Of a DNA stretch of 64,000 bases, positions 1-11,396 are shown one piece after another; the stretch's first letter is position 1, and each line of letters starts with the position of its first letter. The notes under the pieces are model-generated. The model searched no databases. It saw nothing but the letters and a program-made list of their open reading frames with translations, and had not been told where the DNA came from. Source of the DNA: Chaetomium olivaceum (lineage: Eukaryota > Ascomycota > Sordariomycetes > Sordariales > Chaetomiaceae); the NCBI GenBank assembly GCA_039881045.1, contig JAYWVB010000009.1, forward strand, positions 930,001-994,000, in the 5' to 3' direction. Made by a program: the position numbers and the translations under genes.

Positions 1-3000
1 CTTCCCCCTCCCCTTACCAACCCCCTTCACACTCCCCATAGCCAGCCCCTTAACCCCGCGGACCCATCCCCTCAACCCCCCCCCACCCTCCCACCACTCC
101 CCCCTAAACCTCGCCCCCAAAAAGTCCCCCGCCGCGCTACACAACGCCGCCAGCGCGCCACACGCCGCCACACAGACAAACGGCTCCGGATCGCGCAGGC
201 GCGCCAGCACCACCGGCCAGACGGCGTGCACGATGGGTAAGAAGGATTTCTCGTCCGGGCCCAGGGCGGGGGCGACGGTGGTTACCAGGTTGAGGAGGGC
301 GAGGCGCAAGGTGGGGGTCGGGGAGGTCAGGTGGTGTTGGGTTTGGGTGAGGATGGCGGTGAGGAGGGTGTAGGTTGGTGTTGGCGGGGTGGTTGGGGGG
401 TCGGGGGCGGGTTCGTCTTCTTCGTCGTTTTCGGGGGGTTGGTCGCTGTCATTGTCGTTGTCGTTGTCGGGGTTGGTGAGTTTGTTGAGGAGGGCGGTGG
501 CTTCGTTTTCGTTGCGGGGGTTGGAGGTGGTGGATTTGGCGGATTTGGGAGGACCCCAGGGTTGTTTGGGGTGCGGGTGCATGGGGAGGGTGGTGGTGGT
601 TTCGCCTTCTGCTTCTTTGGCTGACCATGCGGCGCGGTCGAGGCGGGTTGTAATGGTGTCGAGGATACCTGGGACACCAAGGGATCGAGGGGGTCGCTTT
701 CGGTGGTCGATGGTTTGGGTGTTGGCGTCTTCCAGGAGGAGCATGTCGGATTTGACGCCCTGGGTTACTACCTCGGTGAGGACAGAGAACAGGCTCTCGA
801 CAAAGACGGGGTAGCCGTGATAGTTGTCGAGGGCCGCAAAGATTGCTGCAACGACGTCGTCAAGGAAGGGGATTAACCTCGGCCCAGTCAGCCGGATCAC
901 CATGGCGAGGACTTTTGTTGACGCAGGCGAGATATCAAAAGTATTCAGTCGCAGGGATATGGAGTTCACCATGTAGTCCGCGTTCTCGACGATCAAATCG
1001 GAGACGCTCTCGTAGCCGCATGAAGCGGCAATAATGTTGAGCGTGGTAATGGCGTGCTTCCGCAGCTGCGGTACCTGCGAGCCGAGGAACGTCGTAACCG
1101 GGTAGAGCACGTCGATGAGCTCTGGCTGGAAGTCCGTTTTTAAACGCGAGGCAGCAAACGCCGCAACCTCCAGTGCAATGGCCTCAAGGCGCCAGTCTGC
1201 GTCGACAGAGTCTGAGTGCGCAGATAACACCGAGGCGGAGAAGTCGTAGAGCTCACGGAAAGCCGCTTCCTGGTGCCGTGATTCCCCCAGCGAGGACAGG
1301 TCAAACAGATCGTCGAGGTCTGACGACTGTGCGTAAGTTGCCTTCAACAGCTCAAACGAGAGCCAAAACGAAGCGATCTGCTCGACACCCTCGGAGTCCC
1401 GAACGTGGCCTAGCATGGCCGTCGCAATCTTGACTTGCTGGACTGAAGAGCCTACATTGGATATCAAAGATCCGATCTCCTTTCTTGTCGTCTTCTGGCC
1501 TTCTGCGTCGAGCAGGACGGGACTGTATGCTGCCAGCTCCATGCCAGGCCTCATTAGAGCGGTATTTGCCGATATGTCTGCCCCAGCATCATCTATGATT
1601 TTAGGTTGCTTCGAACCCTTGATAAGGGTGATAATGCTATCTCGAAGGGAATCACCTAGCGCGTCGTCCAGAGTTGACGAGTCTATTTGAAGCACGGCAG
1701 CTAACTTGGTACCCCTGAGGATGCTCCTGATTCCTAACTGCTTGACCCGCTCGTCGCTTGACTGCATGACACGGGGCAGGCCGGTAATCCAGCTGTACAA
1801 TGTTGATTTGATGCTGTCCCCGAGCTCCGAGTAGACGCTGGCAAGGTCTTGGAGGCTAGTTTCAAGCCGTGATTGTGTGTCTTGATCTTCCAGCATCATG
1901 GCGGTTTCCACGAACATCGACAGGCAGTCGGCCAGTGATGCGTGGCATTCGTCAAGGAGGCTTATACAAAGTCTATGAAGAGCAGATTGGACCTCTTCGG
2001 ACTCGTTTGAACGAAGCTTGAGGACAGCCGACAAGGCGATCTTGACCTGGGATGCGGTTGCTTTTAGCCAGGAAGCCGTCAGATCCCCAGAGGAGGGCAA
2101 ATCTTGCGGTTCCGCCGTCACATCACCTTCTGTTGTACTTGACTTCTCCAGCTCCTTGAGGATGATCTGACTTTGATATCGCCCAACACGTTGACGAGAA
2201 CCAGCTGGAGGATCTCCAAACATTTAAGCAGTACCCGTTTTTGGGTTTGATTCGCCTGTGGCGGTGACAAGACCTTGGTGAGGGCCGATACCGTGCCGGG
2301 TATGAACTGCGCGAGAACAGCATTGTCCTTGATGGTGGTAAACACGGCTTGTAAACATTGGGCCGCTTCGAGCTGAACCAGGGGCACAACGCCCTCAGCA
2401 ACCCCGTCCAGCATCACGGTGAGACCGTGGCTGAGGGCCGGTACTGTTTTGCCTTTCGCTGCCGACTCGGCTGGCGGCGCAATGTGAGATGGTTTCGCAA
2501 TGAGGATGAGAGCAGCAAGCGTGCGGAAACCTTCAACAATGGTCTCCTCGGGCATGTCTCGCTTCGGCTGGTCTGGAACACCGCCGACAATAAAGGAGAG
2601 GAAGACCAAGAGTTGTTGGAAAAGCTGTGGTGAAGCCTTTGCTTTCCAGCCATACTGGATGAGCAGCCGTAGCAACCGGACAATAGCTTCAATGACCCGC
2701 ATGGGATACCGGTCACGGTCTCGGAGGAGATGGGATAAGGGGAAGAAGACATATTCGGCCAGCTTTTCGTCCAGGATAGAGGCATCCTTGTCTGCTTGGG
2801 TGGTCCAGAGGCTGATGAGCGATTCAAGCAATTCGAGGACCTCCTTGGAGCCGACCGGTTGGCCTTTTGGGCCGAGTGCAAATCGGCTGAGAGGTATACA
2901 GACACTTTTTAGCTACGACGAAGTGTTAGCAACCAGAATAAGTGGTTAAACGATGGTTGAGTGATGATTGAGTGATGAATGAGTGATGGATAGTGTCGAG

Positions 3001-3070
3001 GTAGTGCTGGGTAGTGCCATACTTGCTGGAAGAACTCAGTTCGCTGAGTTGGAGGGGAAACGGTCGCCAT
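1..3070 (-). CDS. TTI1: TTI1, TELO2-interacting protein 1 (3' end outside window)
   Basis: HEAT-repeat subunit of the TTT complex (Tel2-Tti1-Tti2), which helps fold PIKK kinases such as TOR, ATM and ATR. Exon 1 is 3070-3023 (16 codons, begins MATVSPPTQRTEFFQQ), the intron is 3022-2913 and exon 2 runs from 2912 past the left edge. About 980 residues are visible, mostly helical repeats, with conserved blocks such as LRDPEPFVCVAACGALAAL near the edge and an acidic, proline-rich linker around 330-530. The reading frame breaks at 2171-2174, where the A run of the coding strand is one base short; adding one base joins the upstream frame to the long downstream frame. I take this as a sequence error because the gene is expected to be essential. 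Start chosen because the small first exon splices in frame. Divergent from SYF2. Confidence 0.88.
2952..2993. repeat. Short tandem repeat in TTI1 intron 1
   Basis: Three to four imperfect copies of a GATTGAGTGAT-like unit lie inside the 110-bp intron. Seen directly; no function is inferred. Confidence 0.7.
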
Positions 3071-3640
3071 GGTTTTGGCGGATGCGCACCTTTCGTGCCT
3101 TTTTTAGGCGAAAGTGTGAGTAGGTAGAAATCATGCAGGCTTCACCAGGTTCTAGATGACGGCGAAACTGGTTTCAACAGATGCTTTCTTGGTTCTGGTT
3201 TCCGCCATCAGGTAACAAATGTTGTCGCGTACTGTTCTGTATGTGCCTCTGTATGTGCCCATTACAGGTATGAAACGAAACTTACACCAAAGCTGTACAC
3301 GTACACAGTACTTGGTTGATGTATTTATCTTTTATATTTTATTTGATTCATTTCTTTTCTCCCTGATTCCCTTCGATAATTCTCACTTTTATCTTTATTT
3401 TACACAATTTATTTACTTTATTTTTTGCTTGATTTCCTCTGCTAGTTTTTAACGTTTAAATATTTTGTCCGGTCCAGGCTTCTTTGATTCACCTCAACAC
3501 CTGAGTTAATGGCCACGCTTGGCCTTTATAGGCAGTCCAGGCCCAGCCCAGTCCCACTTTCCCCAAACAATCAATCAGTTCGAATCACCACTTCCTCGAT
3601 CCGCCAGTTTTCTCACCTTCGTTAACAACCACCAACCAAG
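3071..3640. other. Divergent intergenic region TTI1/SYF2
   Basis: 570 bp between two divergent start codons. It holds an AT-rich pyrimidine stretch (about 3320-3460) in an otherwise GC-balanced region. It must contain both promoters; no clear TATA box and no ORF worth calling. Confidence 0.6.
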
Positions 3641-4459
3641 ATGTCGACACCCTCTCCGGAGCCTGCCCCGGCCGCAGCCCCGGCAGAAACTGAAGCGCCT
3701 GCCCCCGCGGCTACCACGTCACAAGACCGGCTCGCCCGATTCCGCGCCCTACAAGCACGCGCCAAGGCGTCCTCGGACCAGAACCTCAAAGAGGCCACCA
3801 AGGAATCCCAACGATTAGCCACCGACCCGACACAGCTCACGGCCCTCAACCGCAAGCACGCCATCGCTTCGCACAAACTTCTCAAGGCCGACGTGGAGGA
3901 TTCCGGGGGGGATTTTGAGCGCAAGCGGGCGTGGGACTGGACGGTGGAGGAGAGCGAGCGATGGGACAAGAGGGTGCGCAAGCAAAATGCCCATCGCGAC
4001 GACACGGCCTTCAGGGACTACGGGCGCGAGAGCGAGAAGGCCTACAAGCGGCAGCTGCGCAACATGGGCAACCCAGACCTGGAGCGGTACACGCGTGAGA
4101 AGATGGCAGCCATCGAGAAGGCCGCCGCCGCCGGGACCCTGGACATTGTCGAGACGGAGGATGGGGAGATGATCGCCGTTGACAAGGACGGGACCTTCTT
4201 TAGCACTGCAGACTCGACCGCATTTGCCCAACACAAACCAGAGAAGGCGGCCGTAGATCGTCTGGTGGCCGACTTGCGCAAGGCCGAGGAAGCGTCGCTC
4301 AAGAAGAGAAAAGAGCGGATGGCCAAGAATGGCGAGGATGGGGGCGACGTCACCTACATCAACGAGAAGAACAAGCAGTTCAATCAGAAGCTGGCGCGGT
4401 TCTATAACAAATACACCGCCGAGATCCGGGAGAGCTTCGAGCGGGGAACCATGGTGTAG
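3641..4459 (+). CDS. SYF2: Pre-mRNA-splicing factor SYF2
   Basis: Component of the NineTeen complex/spliceosome that acts in the nucleus around the second step of splicing. Single exon, 272 residues, the usual fungal size. The N-terminal 27 residues are Pro/Ala-rich and disordered. The conserved SYF2 core follows: RFRALQARAKASSDQN, then FERKRAWDWTVEESERW (about 92-108), and the C-terminal FNQKLARFYNKYTAEIRESF, which is diagnostic of the family. Highly charged and coiled-coil-prone throughout. Intact frame, ATG in a good fungal context (AAGATGTCG). Convergent with the COQ11-like gene, only 142 bp between the stop codons. Confidence 0.95.
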   Translation: MSTPSPEPAPAAAPAETEAPAPAATTSQDRLARFRALQARAKASSDQNLKEATKESQRLATDPTQLTALNRKHAIASHKLLKADVEDSGGDFERKRAWDWTVEESERWDKRVRKQNAHRDDTAFRDYGRESEKAYKRQLRNMGNPDLERYTREKMAAIEKAAAAGTLDIVETEDGEMIAVDKDGTFFSTADSTAFAQHKPEKAAVDRLVADLRKAEEASLKKRKERMAKNGEDGGDVTYINEKNKQFNQKLARFYNKYTAEIRESFERGTMV

Positions 4460-4601
4460 AGGGCGGTCGCACAGGTTGTTTTGTTAAGGGTCATGGCAGC
4501 GAACGGCGTTTGGGTTGGGTAATGCATATTGTACAGTTTACCCCCACAGGGAAGTGGCTCAGGGATAATACATCGATGATCACATCCCCCCCCTCTCTCC
4601 C

Positions 4602-5622
4602 TTAAAGCATCGTCTTCCTCCAGGCCTTCTCCGCCAACTGCTCCAGCTGCGGCACCTCCACCGGCCCCTTGACACTCTCATCCGCCAACGCCTCCACCAC
4701 AGCATCCGCCACGGCGTCCACCTTGAGCGGCTTCATTACCATGCTCCCCAGAAACCCACCCGCAGCACCCCTAGTCAGGTCATTAAACACGGACCCCGCT
4801 GTCGCCATCGCCGCCACCCCCATCGTAAACCCCCTCGACTTGTCGTACATGAACGGCGCCCTGAAGAACACCCCCCTCATCTCAGGGAACTCCCTCTCCA
4901 CGACCGCCTCGGCCTCCCTCTTCGTAGTCAGATACCGCGACGGCAGCACCGGCGCCCCCGCAGCGGCCGACACAAACCCAAACGCGCCCACCCCGCCTTC
5001 GCCGCCTCCTTGGCCAACAAAATCGTACTATCCCGATTCATCATCTCATAAGTCAACTGCGGCCCTCCCCCATTACCACCACACCCCCCTCCTTTTTACC
5101 CTCCCCCGCTTCCCCCTTTCCCCCTTCACTCTCCTCAAACCTCCTAACCCTCTCCAACGGATTCGCCGGCTCATTCCTCCCCCCCGGAGCGGGGCCAAAC
5201 GCCCTTTTCAATCCCGAAAAAGGCGACTCCCGACCCGAAATCACACCCTTGTAGTCGGCCTCGAGCAGGATGCCCAGGCTGTGCACGACATAGTCGGCGC
5301 CGTGGAGCAGGGACGTCCATTGCGCGGGCCGGAAGATGTCGCCGCGTTCCCAGGTGACGGAATGCGACCATTGCGGCGGGGTCGGGGAGGAGGTTATGGA
5401 TAGCCAGTTGGGGCGGCCGGAGCGGCTGTTTGTCGTCGAGGTGTGGTTAGATGGTTGTGGTGTAGGAAGGGAGGGGAGGGATGGAAGGGGGGTTTGATTT
5501 GGGTGTACTTGTACTTACCTAACGGATGTGACGTCCCAGTTGCGGGCGACAGCTGCACGGCAGATTCGTGAGCCGAGGAAACCGTTGCCGCCAAAGACGA
5601 TGATTCTTTTTGGGGTTGACAT
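4602..5622 (-). CDS. COQ11: COQ11-like NAD(P)-binding epimerase/reductase (mitochondrial)
   Basis: Atypical short-chain dehydrogenase of the YLR290C/Coq11 family, linked in yeast to the mitochondrial coenzyme Q synthome. Exon 1 is 5622-5519, the intron 5518-5426 and exon 2 5425-4602, giving about 309 residues. The N-terminus has the nucleotide-binding motif IIVFGGNGFLGSRI (Rossmann GxxGxxG). Later blocks are ADYVVHSLGILLEADYKG, LTYEMMNRDSTILLA and FGFVSAAAGAPVLPSRYL, with YxxxK as YLTTK, as in this family. The frame breaks twice in exon 2, at C/G runs near 5065-5100 and at 4991-4994. Each is repaired by one extra base, and the exon length then becomes a multiple of three. Start fixed by the Rossmann motif following directly. 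Divergent from YAF9. Confidence 0.82.
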
Positions 5623-6060
5623 TATGGTTGAGGTCTATGATGCGTGCATGCTCATGAGCTCAGTGACGCATGTGAGTTCGGCTTGCTTGGTGCGAAGGTG
5701 TTTAGTTAATTTTGAGGAGAAAAGTTCAATGTAATTGCCAATTAGAAGAACCAAAGCCCTCAATATCCTCTAGTTTCCACAAACGGTGTGAAACTCAAGG
5801 GCAGGCAAATTTGCTGAAGCTGGTCTTCCTCTTGATGCTCTGAGAGGAATCTCGGGAAGCTTCGGTCATGTCATGCCATGCTTGAGCTACAGGGGTTGCA
5901 TATACAGGGGTGACACAGACCCCGTTAGCGGGCCCAGAAGCGAAAAGTTGCCCCGCAATCAAGGCTGACCCGCCAGACTTTCCGTCGTGCATCTTTCCGA
6001 TTTCACGCGACCGCGACTCGCCCTCAAGTAAAAAGGCAACCCCTCACAGACGGCAGCACC
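5623..6060. other. Divergent intergenic region COQ11-like/YAF9
   Basis: 438 bp holding the two 5' regions. No repeat, RNA gene or convincing ORF seen. Confidence 0.5.
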
Positions 6061-6966
6061 ATGGCGCCAACAACAGGAAAAAGAGTCAAAGGGGTGCAGA
6101 TATACCGTCCCTTCGTCTACGGCACGACGGCCAAGCTCTTCGACGAAAAGACCAACCCTAAACCGCCCGGCGTGCCCGAGGACCACACCCACTCCTGGAC
6201 CGTCTTCGTCAAGGGCATCGACGATGTCGACATCACTTACTGGCTGCGCCGGGTACAATTCAAGCTCCACGAATCCATCCCCAACCACGTGCGAAGTCAG
6301 TCTACACCCCCTTCCCCATACCATCCCCTTCACCTGCCCCCCAAAACCCCAACTAACCCCCCTCCTCCCCAAAAACCAGTGATCGAAGCCACCAAATCGC
6401 AACCCTTCACGCTCAGCGAGACGGGCTGGGGCGAGTTCGAGATCGCCATCAAGCTCTACTACGTGGCCGAGTCGGCCGAGAAGCCGCAGACCCTCTACCA
6501 CCACCTGCGGCTGCACCCCTACGGGCGCACCGACGAGGAGAAAGAAACGATGCGGCTCAACGGCGGGCAGGTGATCTCGTGGGCGTACGAGGAGCAGCTG
6601 TTCAACGAGCCGTACGAGCCGTTCTACGAGATCCTGACGTCGGGCGCCATGCCCCCTTCTGGTGCTGCTGGCAGTGGTGGGGCGGGGAATAAGGGCGGTT
6701 CGAAAGGCGGCGCTGGTGGGAAGAGCAAAGAGAAGGAGCAGGCAATCAAGATGGTGCGGTCGGAAGGCGGGGTGTTGGAGCGGAGCGCGATGATTCCGCT
6801 GACGAATCGGCCTGGGCAGCCGTTTAGTCGGGAGACGGAGCAGGTGGAGATTAAGAAATTGCAGGAGGCGCTGGTGAAGGTGGAGGAGCTGATGGCGAAG
6901 ACGAAGGAGGAGGTTGCGGGGAAGGAGAAGCGGTTGAAGGAGCTCAAGGCTGAGGGTGGGAAGTAG
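6061..6966 (+). CDS. YAF9: YEATS-domain protein YAF9
   Basis: Histone acyl-lysine reader shared by the NuA4 acetyltransferase and SWR1 remodeller. Exon 1 is 6061-6295, the intron 6296-6379 (5' site GTCAGT) and exon 2 6380-6966, giving 273 residues. The YEATS domain spans about residues 10-150: TYWLRRVQFKLHESI, LSETGWGEFEIAIKLYY (the conserved GWGEF loop) and LYHHLRLHPYG. After a Gly/Ser-rich linker, the C-terminal 50 residues form a charged coiled coil (EQVEIKKLQEALVKVEELM), the usual dimer or complex contact in Yaf9. The split codon A|TG across the intron gives NHVRMIEA, matching the family. Intact. Confidence 0.94.
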   Translation: MAPTTGKRVKGVQIYRPFVYGTTAKLFDEKTNPKPPGVPEDHTHSWTVFVKGIDDVDITYWLRRVQFKLHESIPNHVRSQSTPPSPYHPLHLPPKTPTNPPPPQKPVIEATKSQPFTLSETGWGEFEIAIKLYYVAESAEKPQTLYHHLRLHPYGRTDEEKETMRLNGGQVISWAYEEQLFNEPYEPFYEILTSGAMPPSGAAGSGGAGNKGGSKGGAGGKSKEKEQAIKMVRSEGGVLERSAMIPLTNRPGQPFSRETEQVEIKKLQEALVKVEELMAKTKEEVAGKEKRLKELKAEGGK

Positions 6967-7790
6967 TCGGGGGGCTGGGTTCGGGTCTGGTTATCTACGC
7001 ATGGATGTTCTGGGAGATCTTTGACTTAGCAGCGGCGGGAGCGGGGATCAAAACATTGGGCGGCGCTCATATTTCGTTGATTTTTCCAACTTGGCCGGTA
7101 GGAAGGCGCGAGGCGTTTTGATTTTTAGGTTAGAACTGTAGACACCCCGAATCACAGGACATAAGTACTGTACCCATCAGGCGGAGTGTGGTTTAGAAAA
7201 TGCAATTAATGACCAGCACGCACATCAAGACCGCAAGAGTTAGATAGAATATGCATCCTGATTGATTCTTATCTTGGAGATGGGAGTTTCCAAGAAGTTC
7301 CCGTCCATAGGCCTGCTATTCCAGCAGGGACTTCTTCACCGAGCAGGATCGACATCCTTCTAATAAGCCCGGTGTGTTTCGCACACGTATCCGACAGTGG
7401 TATACAGCCTGGTCGTGACGACCGCCTAACCACGTCCCAAAACAAAAGAAAAAAGCGCAGCCAGTAAAGAGTTTGATGATGATCAACCGAGGATAGCCTT
7501 CTGGCACCCCTACGCGTTCCCACTCCCATTATTGTGGAAACCGAATCCTTTTCCCCAACCAGAATATCTCCAGTGCCCCCAGTGCCCCAAACCAATCTCA
7601 AGGCATCCCTCCCAATTTTCTTTTTGTTGACCAACATACTCCAAACTCCTGGCAACCAAATAAGACATTAACTAACGTGGTATGCCGGTCGCACGAAACG
7701 CCAGGTATGAATGACCCCCTTGCCCAAACACAAACCCGGAAAAAGGACATAGGAGAAGAAGGGTAACATATTAGTCACAAATGATAGTAA
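6967..7790. other. Convergent intergenic region YAF9/MDM34
   Basis: 824 bp between two stop codons. Open frames here (for example 7269-7655 on the minus strand) have no recognisable domain or intron pattern. Probably 3' UTRs. Confidence 0.5.
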
Positions 7791-9846
7791 TTACCTCGCC
7801 TCATATGCGGGCGGCGGGGTGTCGTCCTGGTCGTCCCAAAAAGTGGGATTTCCATTCTTTTCGTCGTAGACGCGGCGGGCAATCTCGCCCGCCATTTTCA
7901 TGATCCAGGCCTGTTCCAGAATGACGGACGACGTGTCCGACCTGGGGCGCGTGGGCCGGCCCGTTTTGCTGTCTGCTGCAAGAGTAGGTCCCTGAGGAGA
8001 CCTAGCACCCTGCTTCTCCGAAGGTGGTGGGGGAGACGCCACGATTTTGTTGATTTCAACTGAGGGAACAGGGGCCGTGGGGGACTGAGCCCTGAAGGAC
8101 GGTCTCCGGGGCTGCTGTTGTTGTTGGTCGGCCGGCCGGCCGAAGCGTACCTTGTTCGACGCCAGGTCCTCGTCTGACTCCTCGAGGATCGGATGAGGCA
8201 TGATAGGTTCTGACATGGGGGGCTCATCAGAGGCCGTCTCGGGCACGTCCTCTCCTTCCTCGCTATTGACTTCGGTTTCAGCCTTGCGGCGTAGATTGAC
8301 CACGCGCGTCTTCTTCTTCCGGCCGGCCTTGCTGTGTCGGCCGGAGCCGAGTGATAACCCTGCGGTTGCTGAGTTAAGATGGACTAGTGAAGGCCGTGAC
8401 GGGATCGAGCCCTGGTCTTGGCTGCCGTTGTCCGAGAAGGTGTAGGTGTGGGGGCTGGTGTAGGAATATGACCTGGCCAGACTCGGCGTCGCTAGGGGCG
8501 TGCTGCTCGTCAAATCAACCTTGTCCGGCCCAGCCCAAGCCCGGAAGAGAACGTCCTTCGGTTCCGAGGTGTCCAGTGAGGACGTCACCTGGGAATTTGT
8601 GATATCGGACAGTCGTAGCAGGGTTTTTTGTGAGAAAAGAAGTTGCGCCTCGGGCCCCCCATCAAGGGATAATTCCGATATCGCAGCAGGATCGAGAAGA
8701 TGGCCGTGCAAATCCACAGCGTCCAGAGGTGGCGTAGCTAACGGGTTCACACCGTGCTCATCAGCCTCCTTCGGTTCCTCGTCCTCCTTCACGATCTGGT
8801 CGGGACACCAGAGCTGGAGTGACAGTCGATGGATGATGGCGGGCAGCTCATCCATGAACAAGTCCCGCAGCTTGCCCTCGATTGTCCTCTGGAGGTAGTC
8901 GCGGACGAACTGGATCGAGTCGAAGGTCGACGAGACCTTGAGAGACTCGAGGGGGTCATTGCGAAACACTATCGTTAACCCTTTTTGTTTGGAGAAGACG
9001 AGGATGATGAATGCCGAGAGCTTGAACTCGGACAATGTGATTTGCAGGGGTATCGTGAGACTGGATGCCGCCGCTAGTGGCTGTGGGGATGTGAAGCCCG
9101 GCTTGGCTGACAGACATGTGTTGAGAGGATTTGCCTATGATTGTTGATATAAGCCATCCTATCCTCTAATTGAGGTCTAGCGTGGTCTTGAGGCGGGCGC
9201 GACCGCGAACCCCTGTCCGGAAATCCCAATTTGTGCATTAATGCGCCAAGCATTTCGCAGGAGTTTTCCAAGCCTGTTTGCTTCCAGAAGCCCCGAGGGC
9301 AAGGGGAAGCGTCTGCAGTCGGACCTGCAGCCCACAGGGCTGGACGAGGAGCTTGGGGAGAGCGTCACTGCGAGCACTTGCCCGCTCCTGCGACTACCGC
9401 AGTGATCAACCGCCTTGCCGGAGCTCTCCCCTGACCTCCAATTGACCAGGGTCGACCGATGACGCCTAGCTTGCGGGGCTGCGAAGAGCTTGCACGGCCA
9501 TAGCGCAGCTCTCAAAGGCGATGGCGCCCGGGCCATGCCTCTTCTGGATATCGAGGGGGGGATGGGAATATCGGCCTACCTCTACTCTTGTTTTGAGTGT
9601 CAAGAAGGCATCCCCTGAATAGCACATCTTGAAGATGCCGCGGAAACGGTCCTCGGCCAGGTCGCCAATCTCGAGGATTTCCAGATCCGGCGGCACGGAG
9701 CCGAGGTTGAACTCGGTCACGATAATGTCATCGACGATGATGGGCGGCTTCGGCGACTTGTTGAGTGCCGTCGTCAGGAGGTCGCGGGCGCGCTTATAGA
9801 AGCCCGCGTCGGCCGTCAGAGGCGACCAGTTGAAGTTGAAGGCCAT
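7791..9846 (-). CDS. MDM34: MDM34, ERMES complex subunit
   Basis: Mitochondrial outer-membrane subunit of the ER-mitochondria encounter structure, which tethers the organelles and moves lipids. Exon 1 is 9846-9580 (89 codons), the intron 9579-9135 and exon 2 9134-7791, giving 536 residues. The SMP lipid-binding domain fills about the first 210 residues: MAFNFNWSPLTADAGFYKRA, VPPDLEILEIGDLAEDRF, GIFKMCYSGDAFLTLKTRVE, then ANPLNT, FKLSAFIILVFSKQKGL and LSLQLWCPDQ. The rest is low-complexity, ending in WIMKMAGEIARRV and DDTPPPAYEAR. The splice joins RVE to ANPLNT, as in other fungal Mdm34. The intron is 445 bp, several times longer than most others here. Frame intact. Confidence 0.95.
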
Positions 9847-11396
9847 GTTGAACTGGCTTTCGTGCTAACGATGCATCGCAGCCAGAAGTGTTGGACCCGA
9901 CGAGGTCGGCTTCGCGGACGAGGGAGGTATTTTCGGGTACGATCGGGTCGGTGCAATTTGTGGAGCGCAATCGGAGATGGAGCGAATGGTTTAAAGCTGT
10001 CTCGGCGGGCGGCTGTCGGGCAGGCAATGCAATCGTGGTATGGTGATGGAGCTGACACAGGAAATGCAGCTAGGTGCGGAATGTGTGGTGTTTCGTTTCG
10101 AGGGAGGAGTTCAAGTTCGAGGTTGTGGAGGGAGGGATGGGATGACGCTACCAGGTATCTGGTGGTGGCCGGGGGAGCAGTTGGGTCTTTGTGTGAAATT
10201 TTTGGTTATTGCGGCGCATCCGGGTGGCGTGTGGGCCTTCTGACGCACGAGCTTCTCCCGGCAGTGGGTTGACCCTGGCTCGAGCACGGTTTGGCGTCTG
10301 GTTCGCGCGTGCCCTCCCACGCCAGACCCCGGGCCAAGGGGTTTGCCAACGTTACCGTACCTGCTTTCTCAAATTACAAGCTATCATGCAACCAAATTTT
10401 GTTACCTGCACTCGGGAATCCCCGGGTCCTTTGGGAACAACTCGTCGTGTTTGGGAGCCAGCCTCCCTTGCTGAAACGCACAGGGCTTTCGACTCCAGAC
10501 AAGGGCAAACAACCTGGGGAGGGAAAAAGTGATCCACGCTCTGCTTCCAGATTCCGGATCTCGTCACACCGTGGGGCCGACAAGGCCGCTTTCCGTCCCG
10601 AGGTCCACACCACAGCTCCCACCCTCCCCCTCTATCAGGTCCCCCTGCACGCGACCGTCCCGCCTGTCCTGCAACCTCCCCAAACAGACTCCCACACGAT
10701 TGGTATTCAAAGGCCCAGCTGGACGCGGTCCTGCATGTGCTCCCGCCATCATCTGCACCCGACCGAGCCACACGATGGCGGTGAGGGAAGGTTTTTTTGA
10801 TTAGCGGTGGTCGGGACTACCAATCTGTGCCTGCTAAAAAATATCTCAATCGTTATTAACTCCTACTTGAAATCTACTCTTAAAAACCAAGCGTGGCTGA
10901 GTTTGTGCAGGGCCGACACTTCTGCTACATGCAGTTAGTGATCAAATAATGGATCCCGATCCAGCCACCAGCCAAGGTATTCGTAGCTTGGGCACAAACG
11001 GGGGCTTGGGTGTTAGTGCAGCACTTCAGACGAATCAACCGTACCTGCAAGATCCCATGGTGAACCCTGCTGCTTCAGACATGGGAATTGGGAACTGATT
11101 CAGTTACTGAATTGCTTTTTTCCTCTTGTGTTTTGATTCAGTCTTCATTATTCTGTACTTGATTCAATCCTAGCTGCTCGGTTGAGTCCGTTGCTCGGCC
11201 TAGTTTTCTTTTCTCTATCCGATTCGTATTTATTTTCCCCTCGACTCGTGGCTCCAGCTGTTCATGCAACTTTTGGTAAGAGCAGGCCGAGAACCCTGCA
11301 GTTGATTGAAATGGGCCGGCCAATCCCGGCTGGACTGTCGTCACTTTTCAAGTTTCACCCTCGGATAGTGCCTCGTTTCTCACTTTTCGACCAATA
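9847..11396. other. Divergent intergenic region MDM34/IPK1
   Basis: About 1.55 kb. Overlapping frames on both strands at 10111-10800 lack domain signatures, conserved starts or introns, and I do not call them. Promoters of both flanking genes must lie here. Confidence 0.5.
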
